Assembly: GCA_005786815.1 (NCBI GenBank)
Contig: SYDB01000181.1
Location: 1-10,282, forward strand
Direction of reading: 5' to 3'
From: Burkholderiales bacterium
Lineage (GTDB): Bacteria > Pseudomonadota > Gammaproteobacteria > Burkholderiales > Burkholderiaceae_C
DNA length: 10,282 bases
Position numbers and translations under genes: made by a program. Shown piece after piece: positions 1 to 6,765 of the stretch (the first letter of the stretch is position 1; the number at the start of each line of letters is the position of its first letter). The notes under the pieces are model-generated. The model searched no databases. It saw only the letters and a program-made list of their open reading frames with translations, and was not told the DNA's origin.

Positions 1-505
1 CCAACATGGCGGGGTGGGATGCATCTGCGATTGGCTGCTCGCGGCGCAAGGCTTTGAGTTCTGGGCGAACAGTGACTTCTAAATGATCAGCCCATTCACT
101 TAGCTCACCGTGTTGACCTGCAGGTTTTGCTGAGGTTGCATTTGAAGCAGGGTTGGCATCGTTCCACTTGTAGCCTTTATCGGGCATATCGGAGAGCAAC
201 ATCTCCACCACCATTTTTTGGCTTTTGATAGCGCGCTCACTGGTTGCTAAGACTTCCATGCCGGCTGTGACATTACGGCAACAACTTGGTGCGAGCGTTC
301 TTTCCCCTTGAATTTCCACCACGCACGCACGGCAATTGCCATCGGGTCGCATTCCGTCTTTGTAGCAAAGGTGAGGGATAGCAACACCATGACGTTGCGC
401 AGCCTTGAGAATAGTTTCGCCCTCATACGCATAGACGGCTTTACCATCTAACTGAAACGATATGGTCTGAGGTAACAACTCTTTTTTTTTGCTAGGCGCG
501 TTCAT
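1..505 (-). CDS. fdhA: Formate dehydrogenase alpha subunit, N-terminal 168 residues (partial)
   Basis: Catalytic subunit of a soluble NAD-linked formate dehydrogenase (formate to CO2), cut by the left window edge after residue 168. The ATG at 505-503 follows directly on the TGA of the upstream diaphorase gene (508-506). A GGAG lies nine bases before it, inside that gene, which suggests translational coupling. The visible part is a NuoG/FdsA-type N-terminal [2Fe-2S] ferredoxin domain: residues 47-61 read CYKDGMRPDGNCRAC, and the fourth ligand is Cys75 or Cys76 in PSCCR. This gives C-X10-C-X2-C-X13-C. Residues 110-150 are a poorly conserved linker. Residues 164-168 (HPAML) look like the beginning of the His/Cys [4Fe-4S] segment that normally follows. 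The molybdenum or tungsten bis-MGD catalytic domain is outside the window. NuoG of complex I shares this fold, but the NuoEF-fusion partner and the adjacent molybdopterin gene favour formate dehydrogenase. Codons 6-8 form a run of nine A. Confidence 0.9.
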   Translation of the reverse strand, partial: MNAPSKKKELLPQTISFQLDGKAVYAYEGETILKAAQRHGVAIPHLCYKDGMRPDGNCRACVVEIQGERTLAPSCCRNVTAGMEVLATSERAIKSQKMVVEMLLSDMPDKGYKWNDANPASNATSAKPAGQHGELSEWADHLEVTVRPELKALRREQPIADASHPAML

Positions 506-2149
506 TCAAACGATCTCCAGCGGGAAATATTTCTGCACACAACGCACAGGGTTGGGGGCAGCTTGTCCTAGGCCACAAATAGAGGCATCAGCCATCACTT
601 GGTTCAAGTCTTCCAAGGTTTGGTTGTCCCACACCTTGGCTTGCATCAGTTGCGCGGCTTTGGTAGTGCCCACTCGACATGGCGTGCATTGACCACAGCT
701 TTCATGTGCGAAGAAGCGCATCATGTTGAGCGCAGCGTCTCTGGCTGCATCTTGATGGCCCAAAACAATGATGGCCGCTGAACCAATAAAACAACCATAG
801 GGCTGAAGCGTATCGAAATCAAGCGGTATATCTTTCAAGCTCGCTGGCAAGATACCGCCTGACGCACCACCGGGCAAATAGGCATACAAGGTGTGCCCCT
901 CTTGCATGCCACCGCAATACTCGTTGATCAATTCTTCTATGGTAATACCAGCAGGCGCGAGTTTCACGCCTGGGTTTTTGACACGACCACTCACACTGAA
1001 ACTGCGAAGACCTTTTCTGCCATGCCTGCCAAAACCTGAGAACCAGTCTGCACCTTTTTGCAAGACGTCTCTAACCCAATACAAAGTTTCAAAGTTGTGT
1101 TCTAGCGAGGGTCGACCAAACAAACCTACTTGTGCAATATAGGGCGGGCGCATACGCGGCTCGCCCCGTTTACCTTCGATGCTTTCAATCATGGCGGACT
1201 CTTCACCGCAAATATAGGCGCCCGCGCCGCGCCGCAACTCGATCAAGGGCAAGGGACACGGTGGATTGACTTTTAAGCGGGCTAATTCCGTCTCTAGTAA
1301 TTGGCGACATCCGTGGTATTCGTCGCGTAGGTAAATGTAAATAGTATCGATGCCAACGACTTGTGCCGCGATCAACATGCCTTCTATGAACCGATGGGGG
1401 TCGCGTTCTAAATAGGTTCTGTCTTTGAAAGTACCTGGCTCGCCTTCGTCAATGTTGACGGCCATCAAACGCGGGGCCGTTTGTTCTCGCACAATGCGCC
1501 ACTTTTTACCAGCAGGAAAACCTGCGCCGCCAAGACCACGTAGCCCTGAGCTTTCCATGGTTTGTATGATTTGTTCGGGCTCTATGGTTTTGCTGTGGAC
1601 TTTCTTTAAAAGTTCATATCCACCATTAACAATGTAAGCATACATATCTTCGTAATCTGGAAGTGATTGCCATTTTTGGTCCGCTGCAACAGCAGCAAGC
1701 ACAGACTCTGTTGTTGCATGCACCACGGCGTTTTGATGCACCACCGCAATAGGTGATTGCTCACAACGACCCACACAAGGCGCAGCAATGACCTTGATCT
1801 TTGGGTTGCCTAAAAGTTGCGGAAGTTTTGCAATCAACTGGCTTGCACCGGCGAGCTCACAGCTCAATCCATTACAGACTCGGATAGTGAGACTTACAGC
1901 CACGTCACCATCGCGTATCACTTCAAAGTGGTGATAGAAAGTTGCTACCTCATAGACTTCTGCCATGGGGATATTCATCACCTTGGCCAAAGCGACTAAG
2001 TGGCGTTCATGTAAACCGCGGTTGGCGTCATTGAGAAGATGCAAGTACTCAATTAACAAATCGCGCCTAGGCGCATCGACACCAACAAGGTCTTGTACCT
2101 CTTTTAGAGATACATCATCTGCCTGCCTACCTTTTAATGTGGCAATCAC
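506..2149 (-). CDS. fdhB: NAD-linked formate dehydrogenase beta subunit, NuoE-NuoF fusion
   Basis: Diaphorase subunit (547 aa) that passes electrons from the formate dehydrogenase alpha subunit to NAD+ through Fe-S clusters and FMN in the cytoplasm. Residues 1-155 are a NuoE-like thioredoxin-fold [2Fe-2S] domain with Cys92, Cys97, Cys125 and Cys129 (C-X4-C and C-X3-C). From about residue 165 it is NuoF-like: a glycine-rich nucleotide/FMN motif at 204-217 (RGLGGAGFPAGKKW), a second conserved block at 308-335 including GAGAYICGEESAMIESIEG, and a [4Fe-4S] site of Cys485, Cys488, Cys491 and Cys525 (SCGQCTPC, then SICGLG). The start is GTG at 2149-2147, overlapping the TGA of the molybdopterin gene by four bases. 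An in-frame TAA immediately precedes it, so no longer start exists. Cupriavidus FDH has these two domains as separate proteins (FdsG, FdsB). The fused form is known from Methylobacterium Fdh1B. A hydrogenase diaphorase is possible in principle, but the next gene argues for formate dehydrogenase. Confidence 0.93.
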   Translation of the reverse strand: MIATLKGRQADDVSLKEVQDLVGVDAPRRDLLIEYLHLLNDANRGLHERHLVALAKVMNIPMAEVYEVATFYHHFEVIRDGDVAVSLTIRVCNGLSCELAGASQLIAKLPQLLGNPKIKVIAAPCVGRCEQSPIAVVHQNAVVHATTESVLAAVAADQKWQSLPDYEDMYAYIVNGGYELLKKVHSKTIEPEQIIQTMESSGLRGLGGAGFPAGKKWRIVREQTAPRLMAVNIDEGEPGTFKDRTYLERDPHRFIEGMLIAAQVVGIDTIYIYLRDEYHGCRQLLETELARLKVNPPCPLPLIELRRGAGAYICGEESAMIESIEGKRGEPRMRPPYIAQVGLFGRPSLEHNFETLYWVRDVLQKGADWFSGFGRHGRKGLRSFSVSGRVKNPGVKLAPAGITIEELINEYCGGMQEGHTLYAYLPGGASGGILPASLKDIPLDFDTLQPYGCFIGSAAIIVLGHQDAARDAALNMMRFFAHESCGQCTPCRVGTTKAAQLMQAKVWDNQTLEDLNQVMADASICGLGQAAPNPVRCVQKYFPLEIV

Positions 2150-4194
2150 TTAAGCACCGCCACTTCCACACAACAGTCGTAAAAAACAGGTGCGCGGCCG
2201 ATATCCGTCAGGTTTTGGCTGGTCAATTCGTTCACATTAGTTCCATTGAGTCCTAGCTTACGCCACCAAATACCCAGACCATTCACCACACCTGGACGAG
2301 CTCGGTTGTTGAGTTGCGCTTTGCAGTGGTAAGTACCCCGTTGGTTGAATACGCGAATGACATCGCCGTCTTGAATGCCACGTGCTTGCGCGTCTTCAGG
2401 GTGCATTTCCAACACAGGTTCGGTTTCAATATCGCGCAAACTTTGTAGGTTGACAAAACTGGAGTTGAGAAAGTTGCGTGCAGGCGGCGAAATCATGGCC
2501 AATGGAAATTTGGAATTGGCTTGTGGGATTTCGTAGTTAGCGATGTAGTCTGGCAAACCGTCCTGCCCCATGTCAGCTAAGCGTTGGCTGTAAAACTCAC
2601 ATTTACCTGAGGGGCTAGGAAAGCCACCCTCTGCAAATGGCGCATCGGGTAATGTCTGACCATCAGCAGATTTGAGATGGGTAAAGCCTTGCGCAAACAA
2701 TTCATTCATATCTTGCGTCGGATTAAAAGCTGAACGACACAAGCTCTCGTCATCTTCTTCAAAGCAAGATTCATTAAAGCCCATGCGCTTCGCCAAAGCG
2801 CGAAAAATATCCGTATTGGTTTTGCATTCACCCATCGGTGCAATCGCTGGTCGGTTTAACAAAATATCGGTGTGGCCATAGCTGGCATGGATATCCCAAT
2901 GCTCAAGTTGCGTGGTGGCGGGCAAAACGTAATCGGCGTAATCGGCGGTGTCGGTTTGGAAATGTTCGAGCACCACGGTAAACAAATCTTCACGCGCAAA
3001 ACCTTGGATGACCTGCCCTGATTGCGGCGCTACAGCCACTGGGTTGCTGTTGTAGACCACTAAGGCTTGGATGTGTGGACCAAATGCAGCTGAGGCAGGT
3101 TGTAACAAGGCATTGCCAATCGTGCTCATATTGATCGTGCGTGGCTTACGCCCTGCCAGCAAATCGGGACGCTGTAATGCAGCGCTTTGTATTGGAAAAT
3201 TACCAGAGTTCGCCAGTAACAGACCTCCTGCGCGGTGTCGCCAAGCACCTGTGAGTGCAGGTAAACATGCAATGGCACGCACTGCGTTACCTCCGCCCTT
3301 CACGCGTTGCATGCCGTAGTTCATACGAATGGCTGCGGGTTTGGTCGTCGCCCAATCACGCGCTAGGGACTCGATTTGTTCGGCCGTGATACCGCATACT
3401 TGCGCTGCACGTTCTGGCGTCCATAGCAATGCTCTCGCACGCAATGCATCCCAACCCAAGGTGTGTTGCGCGATGTAGTCGTGGTCTAGCCAATCGTTTT
3501 GTATCAGCACATGCATCAAGCTCAAGGCCAAAGCAGCATCGGTACCGGGTCTTAACGCAATGTGCTCATGGCATTTTTCTGCAGTTTCGCTTTTGCGTGG
3601 GTCTATGCAAATCAGTTTGGCGCCATTGCGTTTGGCTTCTTGGGCGATACGCCAAAAATGCAGATTGCTACCAATCGAATTACTACCCCAGATGATGATG
3701 AGTTTCGATTCAGCAAAAAACTCCACCCGCATACCCATTTTGGCGCCAAAGGTGTAGGCCAGCGCCTCGCTTCCAGCTGAAGAGCAAATGGTTCGATCTA
3801 GCAACGATGCACCCAGCTTATGAAAAAACCGCATGGCCATCGCCTCGCCCTGCACTTGCCCCATCGTGCCTGCGTAGCTGTAGGGCAATATGGCTTGCGG
3901 ATCTTGTACGGCTATTGCGCCGAGACGTTTGGCAATGTCGTTAAGCGCTTCATCCCATGAGACAGGTGCAAACTGGCCTGAACCTTTGGGCCCAATACGC
4001 TTTAAAGGATGGAGGATGCGATCAGGGTGATAGGTGCGTTCGGTGTATCGCGAGACCTTGGTGCACAACACACCGTCTGTCATCGGATGATTAGGGTTAC
4101 CTTGCACACGAATGGCTTTGCCGTTCTCGACGGTCGTCACCAGCGAGCATGTGTCTGGGCAATCGTGTGGGCATGCGCCAATAACTGTGTGCAT
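2146..4194 (-). CDS. Molybdopterin oxidoreductase, stand-alone catalytic subunit of unknown substrate
   Basis: A 682-aa member of the DMSO reductase/formate dehydrogenase superfamily (bis-MGD enzymes), apparently of the uncharacterised MopB_3-like group. Cys8, Cys12, Cys16 and Cys44 (ACPHDCPDTC, then GVLCTK) form C-X3-C-X3-C-X27-C for a [4Fe-4S] cluster. The central molybdopterin-binding core includes IIIWGSNSIGSN (166-177), ICIDPRKS (195-202), YNSNPVAVAPQ (381-391) and a segment around 413-435 with ADYVLPATTQLEHWDI. The C-terminal dinucleotide-binding domain (about 565-680) contains MHPEDAQARGIQDGDVIRV. The metal ligand may lie in TICSSAGSE (135-143), but I cannot tell Cys137 from the serines. 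There is no twin-arginine signal, so it should be cytoplasmic. I chose the ATG at 4194-4192 because AAGGAG sits six bases upstream; a TTG five codons earlier lacks such a site. The gene starts 11 bases after the transporter stop and ends in a 4-base overlap with the diaphorase gene, so it is co-transcribed with formate dehydrogenase. Confidence 0.88.
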   Translation of the reverse strand: MHTVIGACPHDCPDTCSLVTTVENGKAIRVQGNPNHPMTDGVLCTKVSRYTERTYHPDRILHPLKRIGPKGSGQFAPVSWDEALNDIAKRLGAIAVQDPQAILPYSYAGTMGQVQGEAMAMRFFHKLGASLLDRTICSSAGSEALAYTFGAKMGMRVEFFAESKLIIIWGSNSIGSNLHFWRIAQEAKRNGAKLICIDPRKSETAEKCHEHIALRPGTDAALALSLMHVLIQNDWLDHDYIAQHTLGWDALRARALLWTPERAAQVCGITAEQIESLARDWATTKPAAIRMNYGMQRVKGGGNAVRAIACLPALTGAWRHRAGGLLLANSGNFPIQSAALQRPDLLAGRKPRTINMSTIGNALLQPASAAFGPHIQALVVYNSNPVAVAPQSGQVIQGFAREDLFTVVLEHFQTDTADYADYVLPATTQLEHWDIHASYGHTDILLNRPAIAPMGECKTNTDIFRALAKRMGFNESCFEEDDESLCRSAFNPTQDMNELFAQGFTHLKSADGQTLPDAPFAEGGFPSPSGKCEFYSQRLADMGQDGLPDYIANYEIPQANSKFPLAMISPPARNFLNSSFVNLQSLRDIETEPVLEMHPEDAQARGIQDGDVIRVFNQRGTYHCKAQLNNRARPGVVNGLGIWWRKLGLNGTNVNELTSQNLTDIGRAPVFYDCCVEVAVLK

Positions 4195-4200
4195 AGCTTG

Positions 4201-4206
4201 CTCCTT
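4201..4206 (-). promoter_or_regulatory. Ribosome binding site fixing the start of the molybdopterin oxidoreductase
   Basis: The minus strand reads AAGGAG, six bases before the ATG at 4194-4192. It overlaps the stop codon (TGA at 4208-4206) of the preceding transporter gene. It supports this ATG over the in-frame TTG at 4209, which would place the same AAGGAG inside the coding region. Confidence 0.8.
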
Positions 4207-5141
4207 CAATCTGTATCGTGTTGTTTACTCATTACCAAACCTACCCCCGAAAGAATCAGCACACCACCAATAACGTGGTGCAACCCAATGCCCTCACCCA
4301 GCACTATCCACGCCATCACGCTGGCATACAGAGGGCCTAGATAGAGTGTCATTGCGACACGGCTGGCACCTATGGTTTTTTGCACCCAACCGTATAACCA
4401 ATAGGCGCCTAAACCAGGAAAAAGTGCAGCCAGCGCTACGAGTATGAGCGCATCACGCCCAAGCACGGGAGCATCTGTCTGCATTAATTCCCAAATGCTG
4501 AAAGGCATCATCACCAACACGCCACCCGCGCAGATACAGGCCAGTTGCGCGCCAGCACTCAAAGTGCTGCGCCAATGCTTTTGCAATAAGGAATATGCAG
4601 CCCAAGCTAAAGCTGCCGCAAGCACCCATAAATCTCCGGGGACCAAAACAACTTGCGCGAGTCGCGCCCATTCGCCCTGCACCACAACATGGACAACCCC
4701 CAATATCGCGGCCAACACACCTAGCGCTTGACGTTTAGAAAAAGGTTCATGTAACCAAAGCACTGAACACACGGCGATCATGACAGGCGACGAGGCATAG
4801 ATGAGCGAGATATTCATCATGTTGGTGCTAACGCCGGCTTGGTACACCCCCGCACCACACACCCACATACCTAAGGCACCTAACAAGATGTAGCGCCAAA
4901 CTTGGGTGCGCAAAATACCCCAATTTGCTCTTAGTTCAGCCCGCGCCAGACAAGCCAAAAAAATGCCCACCAAAGCCCAGCGACCAATCGCCAGCACGTG
5001 TGGCGTTATCACCCCAGGTGCTTTGCGCGCAACGATGTGGTTCACCGTCCAAAACAGCGGAATAGCCCAAATCATGAGTTTGGCGAGTTGGATTTGAGAG
5101 TTGGGGATCTCGGGAGATGCCGCAGGGGATTCAGTTTGCAA
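4206..5141 (-). CDS. EamA/DMT-family membrane transporter
   Basis: A 311-aa inner-membrane protein of the drug/metabolite transporter superfamily. About ten hydrophobic helices can be seen, roughly at residues 24-40, 47-66, 85-104, 109-129, 138-155, 169-186, 197-214, 230-249, 262-282 and 288-304. They are arranged as two five-helix EamA repeats. The second repeat ends in the family-typical stretch YLGPLYASVMAWIVLGEG, then a final glycine-rich helix. The first 22 residues are polar and precede the first helix. The start is taken as TTG at 5141-5139, eleven bases after the toxin stop; the ribosome site is weak (GAG about ten bases upstream). The next in-frame ATG (codon 23) has no ribosome site and would start inside the first helix. 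DMT exporters handle amino acids, metabolites or drugs, and the sequence does not reveal the substrate. Its place directly before two molybdopterin enzymes suggests, without proof, a shared pathway. Confidence 0.9.
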   Translation of the reverse strand: MQTESPAASPEIPNSQIQLAKLMIWAIPLFWTVNHIVARKAPGVITPHVLAIGRWALVGIFLACLARAELRANWGILRTQVWRYILLGALGMWVCGAGVYQAGVSTNMMNISLIYASSPVMIAVCSVLWLHEPFSKRQALGVLAAILGVVHVVVQGEWARLAQVVLVPGDLWVLAAALAWAAYSLLQKHWRSTLSAGAQLACICAGGVLVMMPFSIWELMQTDAPVLGRDALILVALAALFPGLGAYWLYGWVQKTIGASRVAMTLYLGPLYASVMAWIVLGEGIGLHHVIGGVLILSGVGLVMSKQHDTD

Positions 5142-5152
5142 TTTGTACGGTC

Positions 5153-5428
5153 TCAGTAAACCGTGTCGTGGTCACCCACATTCACGAGAATAATTTGTTG
5201 GTCTTGGAAGACTAAATAGAGTGTGATGCGATAAGAAATATTGATAGACACCGATTGCAATCCCACCAACTTACCTTTGAGCGCATGCATGCGCAAAGAA
5301 GGGTGGTGTGGATTAGCTTCTAACAACTGCAATGCCTTTAGATAAGGCATCCGCATATCTGGATGGCGTTTTAAAAACCGAGATGCACGTTTGTTATATT
5401 GATCGGTAAATACCAAGACATATGGCAT
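5153..5428 (-). CDS. RelE/ParE-superfamily toxin of a type II toxin-antitoxin pair
   Basis: A small basic protein (91 aa from the ATG at 5428-5426, 92 aa from a GTG one codon earlier at 5431). In this fold, toxins are either ribosome-dependent mRNA endonucleases (RelE, YafQ, YoeB) or gyrase inhibitors (ParE). Features seen are an Arg/Lys-rich N-terminal helix (KRASRFLKRHP, 13-23), HALKGKLVGLQSVSINISYRI (48-68, interrupted beta-sheet core) and the C-terminal signature ILVNVGDHDTVY (80-91). The GDHD-Y ending and Arg67 are typical of RelE-type mRNA interferases, so I favour cleavage of translated mRNA, but ParE-like action is not excluded. The start overlaps the antitoxin stop (GTGATGA), the usual coupling in such modules. 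The toxin looks intact, with no frameshift. The EamA transporter gene starts 11 bases after its stop. Confidence 0.85.
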   Translation of the reverse strand: MPYVLVFTDQYNKRASRFLKRHPDMRMPYLKALQLLEANPHHPSLRMHALKGKLVGLQSVSINISYRITLYLVFQDQQIILVNVGDHDTVY

Positions 5429-5682
5429 CACATGGCATCCAAACGTGCCAGATGTGCCTCAGGGGACTCCTGAACAAACCGTCCCGCAGCCATGTCAGCG
5501 CGACTTTGCGCTAACGCAGCCTCTAACTCACATTCACGTAAATAGTGGTAATGGGCCATATCCATCACCACAAATTTGTCTTTCCCGCGAACGGACAGAA
5601 CCGCTTCGCTCGCATTGCTCAAAGCGTATTCAATTGACGAAATGCCTTTGGTCTTGAGTTCGTTGGCGCTGATATTTGACAT
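5428..5682 (-). CDS. Phd/YefM-family antitoxin
   Basis: An 84-aa acidic antitoxin that should bind and neutralise the toxin encoded next to it and, with it, repress their common promoter. The N-terminal half has the Phd/YefM DNA-binding and dimerisation fold: SANELKTKGISSIEYAL (5-21), then AVLSVRGKDKFVVMDMAHY (27-45), with strands matching the family pattern. Residues 46-84, beginning LRECELEAALAQ, form the helical toxin-binding tail, probably unfolded until bound. The ATG at 5682-5680 is preceded by CGGAG at a six-base spacing. It is first in its transcription unit, after the 84-base gap with a dyad symmetry. It overlaps the toxin start by 1-4 bases. The length is normal for the family and the sequence is intact. 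Confidence 0.87.
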   Translation of the reverse strand: MSNISANELKTKGISSIEYALSNASEAVLSVRGKDKFVVMDMAHYHYLRECELEAALAQSRADMAAGRFVQESPEAHLARLDAM

Positions 5683-5699
5683 GGCTAGCTCCGTTTAAG

Positions 5700-5727
5700 A
5701 ATATAAAAGCACTATACATAGCACTTT
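5700..5727 (-). promoter_or_regulatory. Candidate promoter and operator of the toxin-antitoxin operon
   Basis: Positions 5706-5727 form an imperfect 22-bp dyad of pattern AAAG-nn-CTAT-nn-ATAG-nn-CTTT (16 of 22 positions symmetric), lying 24 bases before the antitoxin ATG. AGCACT also occurs twice inside it. A minus-strand TATATT (5705-5700) could serve as a -10 box. The best -35-like hexamer, TTAACA at 5732-5727, is 21 bases away, longer than optimal. Phd/YefM complexes bind short palindromes overlapping their own promoter, which fits this location. The assignment is inferred from position and symmetry only. Confidence 0.4.
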
Positions 5728-5740
5728 GTTAAGGTCTGCT

Positions 5741-5764
5741 AATCGTACTCTAAACCATACGATT
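5741..5764. repeat. 7-bp inverted repeat between dusA and the antitoxin gene
   Basis: AATCGTA (5741-5747) and TACGATT (5758-5764) are perfect inverted copies separated by ten bases, beginning two bases after the dusA stop codon. RNA from dusA would form a 7-bp, A/U-rich stem. No U-run follows on the minus strand, so it is a poor intrinsic terminator. It could be a weak 3' end, a processing site or a second protein-binding site upstream of the toxin-antitoxin promoter. Confidence 0.4.
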
Positions 5765-5766
5765 TA

Positions 5767-6765
5767 TCAAGCTTTTTCCGCTTGTGTCGTATCAAAAGCT
5801 CGTCTCGCCCTTTCCCAGACCTCGCGTGGTGGCAAAGGCTTGAGCCTGTGATCACTCCAAACTTGGCGCCATAAACGGGCACCGCGTTGACCGTGATACA
5901 GGCCGAGCATGTGACGGGCGATGGTGTACCAAGGACAGCCGTCTTCTTGGTGGGCGCGCTCCATGTAGTCGACCATGACCTCTTCTATTGATTCACGACT
6001 GAGTTGCGTTGCGTTGGATTTCCAATACAAAGCATCCCACTGCGTCATCAACCACGGGTTGTAGTACGCCTCGCGTCCCAACATCACGCCATCTGCATGT
6101 TGTAAATGTTGTGCGATCTCTTCTTGGGTTTTGATACCGCCGTTGACGACGATGGTTAACTCTGGGAAATCTTTTTTGAGCTGATAGGCCAAATCAAAAC
6201 GTAATGGTGGAACTTCGCGGTTTTCTTTAGGACTTAAGCCTTGCAACCAAGCGTTGCGTGCATGGACGATAAATACTTCGCAGCCCGCCATACTGACCGT
6301 ACCCACAAAATCACGGACAAAATCGTAGCTTTCGATCTTGTCAATTCCAATGCGGTGCTTGACCGTTACTGAAATACTCACAGCATCGCGCATGGCTTTG
6401 ACGCCATCTGCAACGGTCTCAGGCTCGTTCATCAAGCATGCGCCAAAGGCACCGCGTTGCACGCGATCGCTGGGGCAGCCGCAGTTCAGATTGATTTCGT
6501 CATAGCCATATTGCTCACCTAGTTTGGCGGCTAAGGCCAAGTCTTCAGATTCACTGCCGCCAAGTTGCAAGGCGACTGGGTGCTCTTCTTCGTTAAACCG
6601 TAAATGCCTTTTGACATCCCCATGGCGCAATGCGCCGGTGGTGACCATCTCCGTGTAGAGACGTGTGTGCTTACTCAAAAGACGATGGAAGTACCGACAG
6701 TGCCTGTCGGTCCAGTCCATCATTGGGGCAACAGAAAGCAACCACTTGGAATCCATGCCAAGCAT
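5767..6765 (-). CDS. dusA: tRNA dihydrouridine synthase DusA
   Basis: FMN enzyme (332 aa) that reduces uridine 20/20a in the D-loop of tRNA to dihydrouridine with NADPH. A TIM-barrel N-terminal domain carries SVAPMMDWTDRHCRYFHRLL (11-30), including the family's M-x-W/x-T-D pattern. The catalytic segment is NLNCGCPSDRVQRGAFGACL (92-111), with Cys97 as the expected proton donor and Cys95 nearby. Flavin/phosphate contacts are expected at Lys136 (VKHRIG), His168 (VHAR), NGGI (208-211) and LGREAYYNPW (229-238). The CPSDRVQ-G-FGA block and YYNPW point to DusA rather than DusB or DusC. The short helical C-terminal domain is complete. The start ATG (6765-6763) shares one base with the phaB stop (TAATG), so translation is probably coupled. 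A second in-frame ATG at 6756 is possible, and neither has a strong ribosome site. It is the last gene of the unit with phaCAB. Confidence 0.95.
   Translation of the reverse strand: MLGMDSKWLLSVAPMMDWTDRHCRYFHRLLSKHTRLYTEMVTTGALRHGDVKRHLRFNEEEHPVALQLGGSESEDLALAAKLGEQYGYDEINLNCGCPSDRVQRGAFGACLMNEPETVADGVKAMRDAVSISVTVKHRIGIDKIESYDFVRDFVGTVSMAGCEVFIVHARNAWLQGLSPKENREVPPLRFDLAYQLKKDFPELTIVVNGGIKTQEEIAQHLQHADGVMLGREAYYNPWLMTQWDALYWKSNATQLSRESIEEVMVDYMERAHQEDGCPWYTIARHMLGLYHGQRGARLWRQVWSDHRLKPLPPREVWERARRAFDTTQAEKA

Noticed and set aside
247..447. Short minus-strand open frame over the left-end gene
   Set aside because: The formate dehydrogenase alpha frame from 505 to the window edge contains the complete [2Fe-2S] cysteine pattern. 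The shorter frame is out of register with it.
482..490. Programmed -1 frameshift at the A9-G run in the formate dehydrogenase alpha gene
   Set aside because: The heptamer A-AAA-AAG is present but in the wrong register for the reading frame (codons are AAA AAA GAG). The zero frame continues into the correct ferredoxin domain.
4009..4344. Open frame of 111 codons on the plus strand across the transporter/molybdopterin gene junction
   Set aside because: It is antisense to two well-supported genes, has no family resemblance and no ribosome site that I can see.
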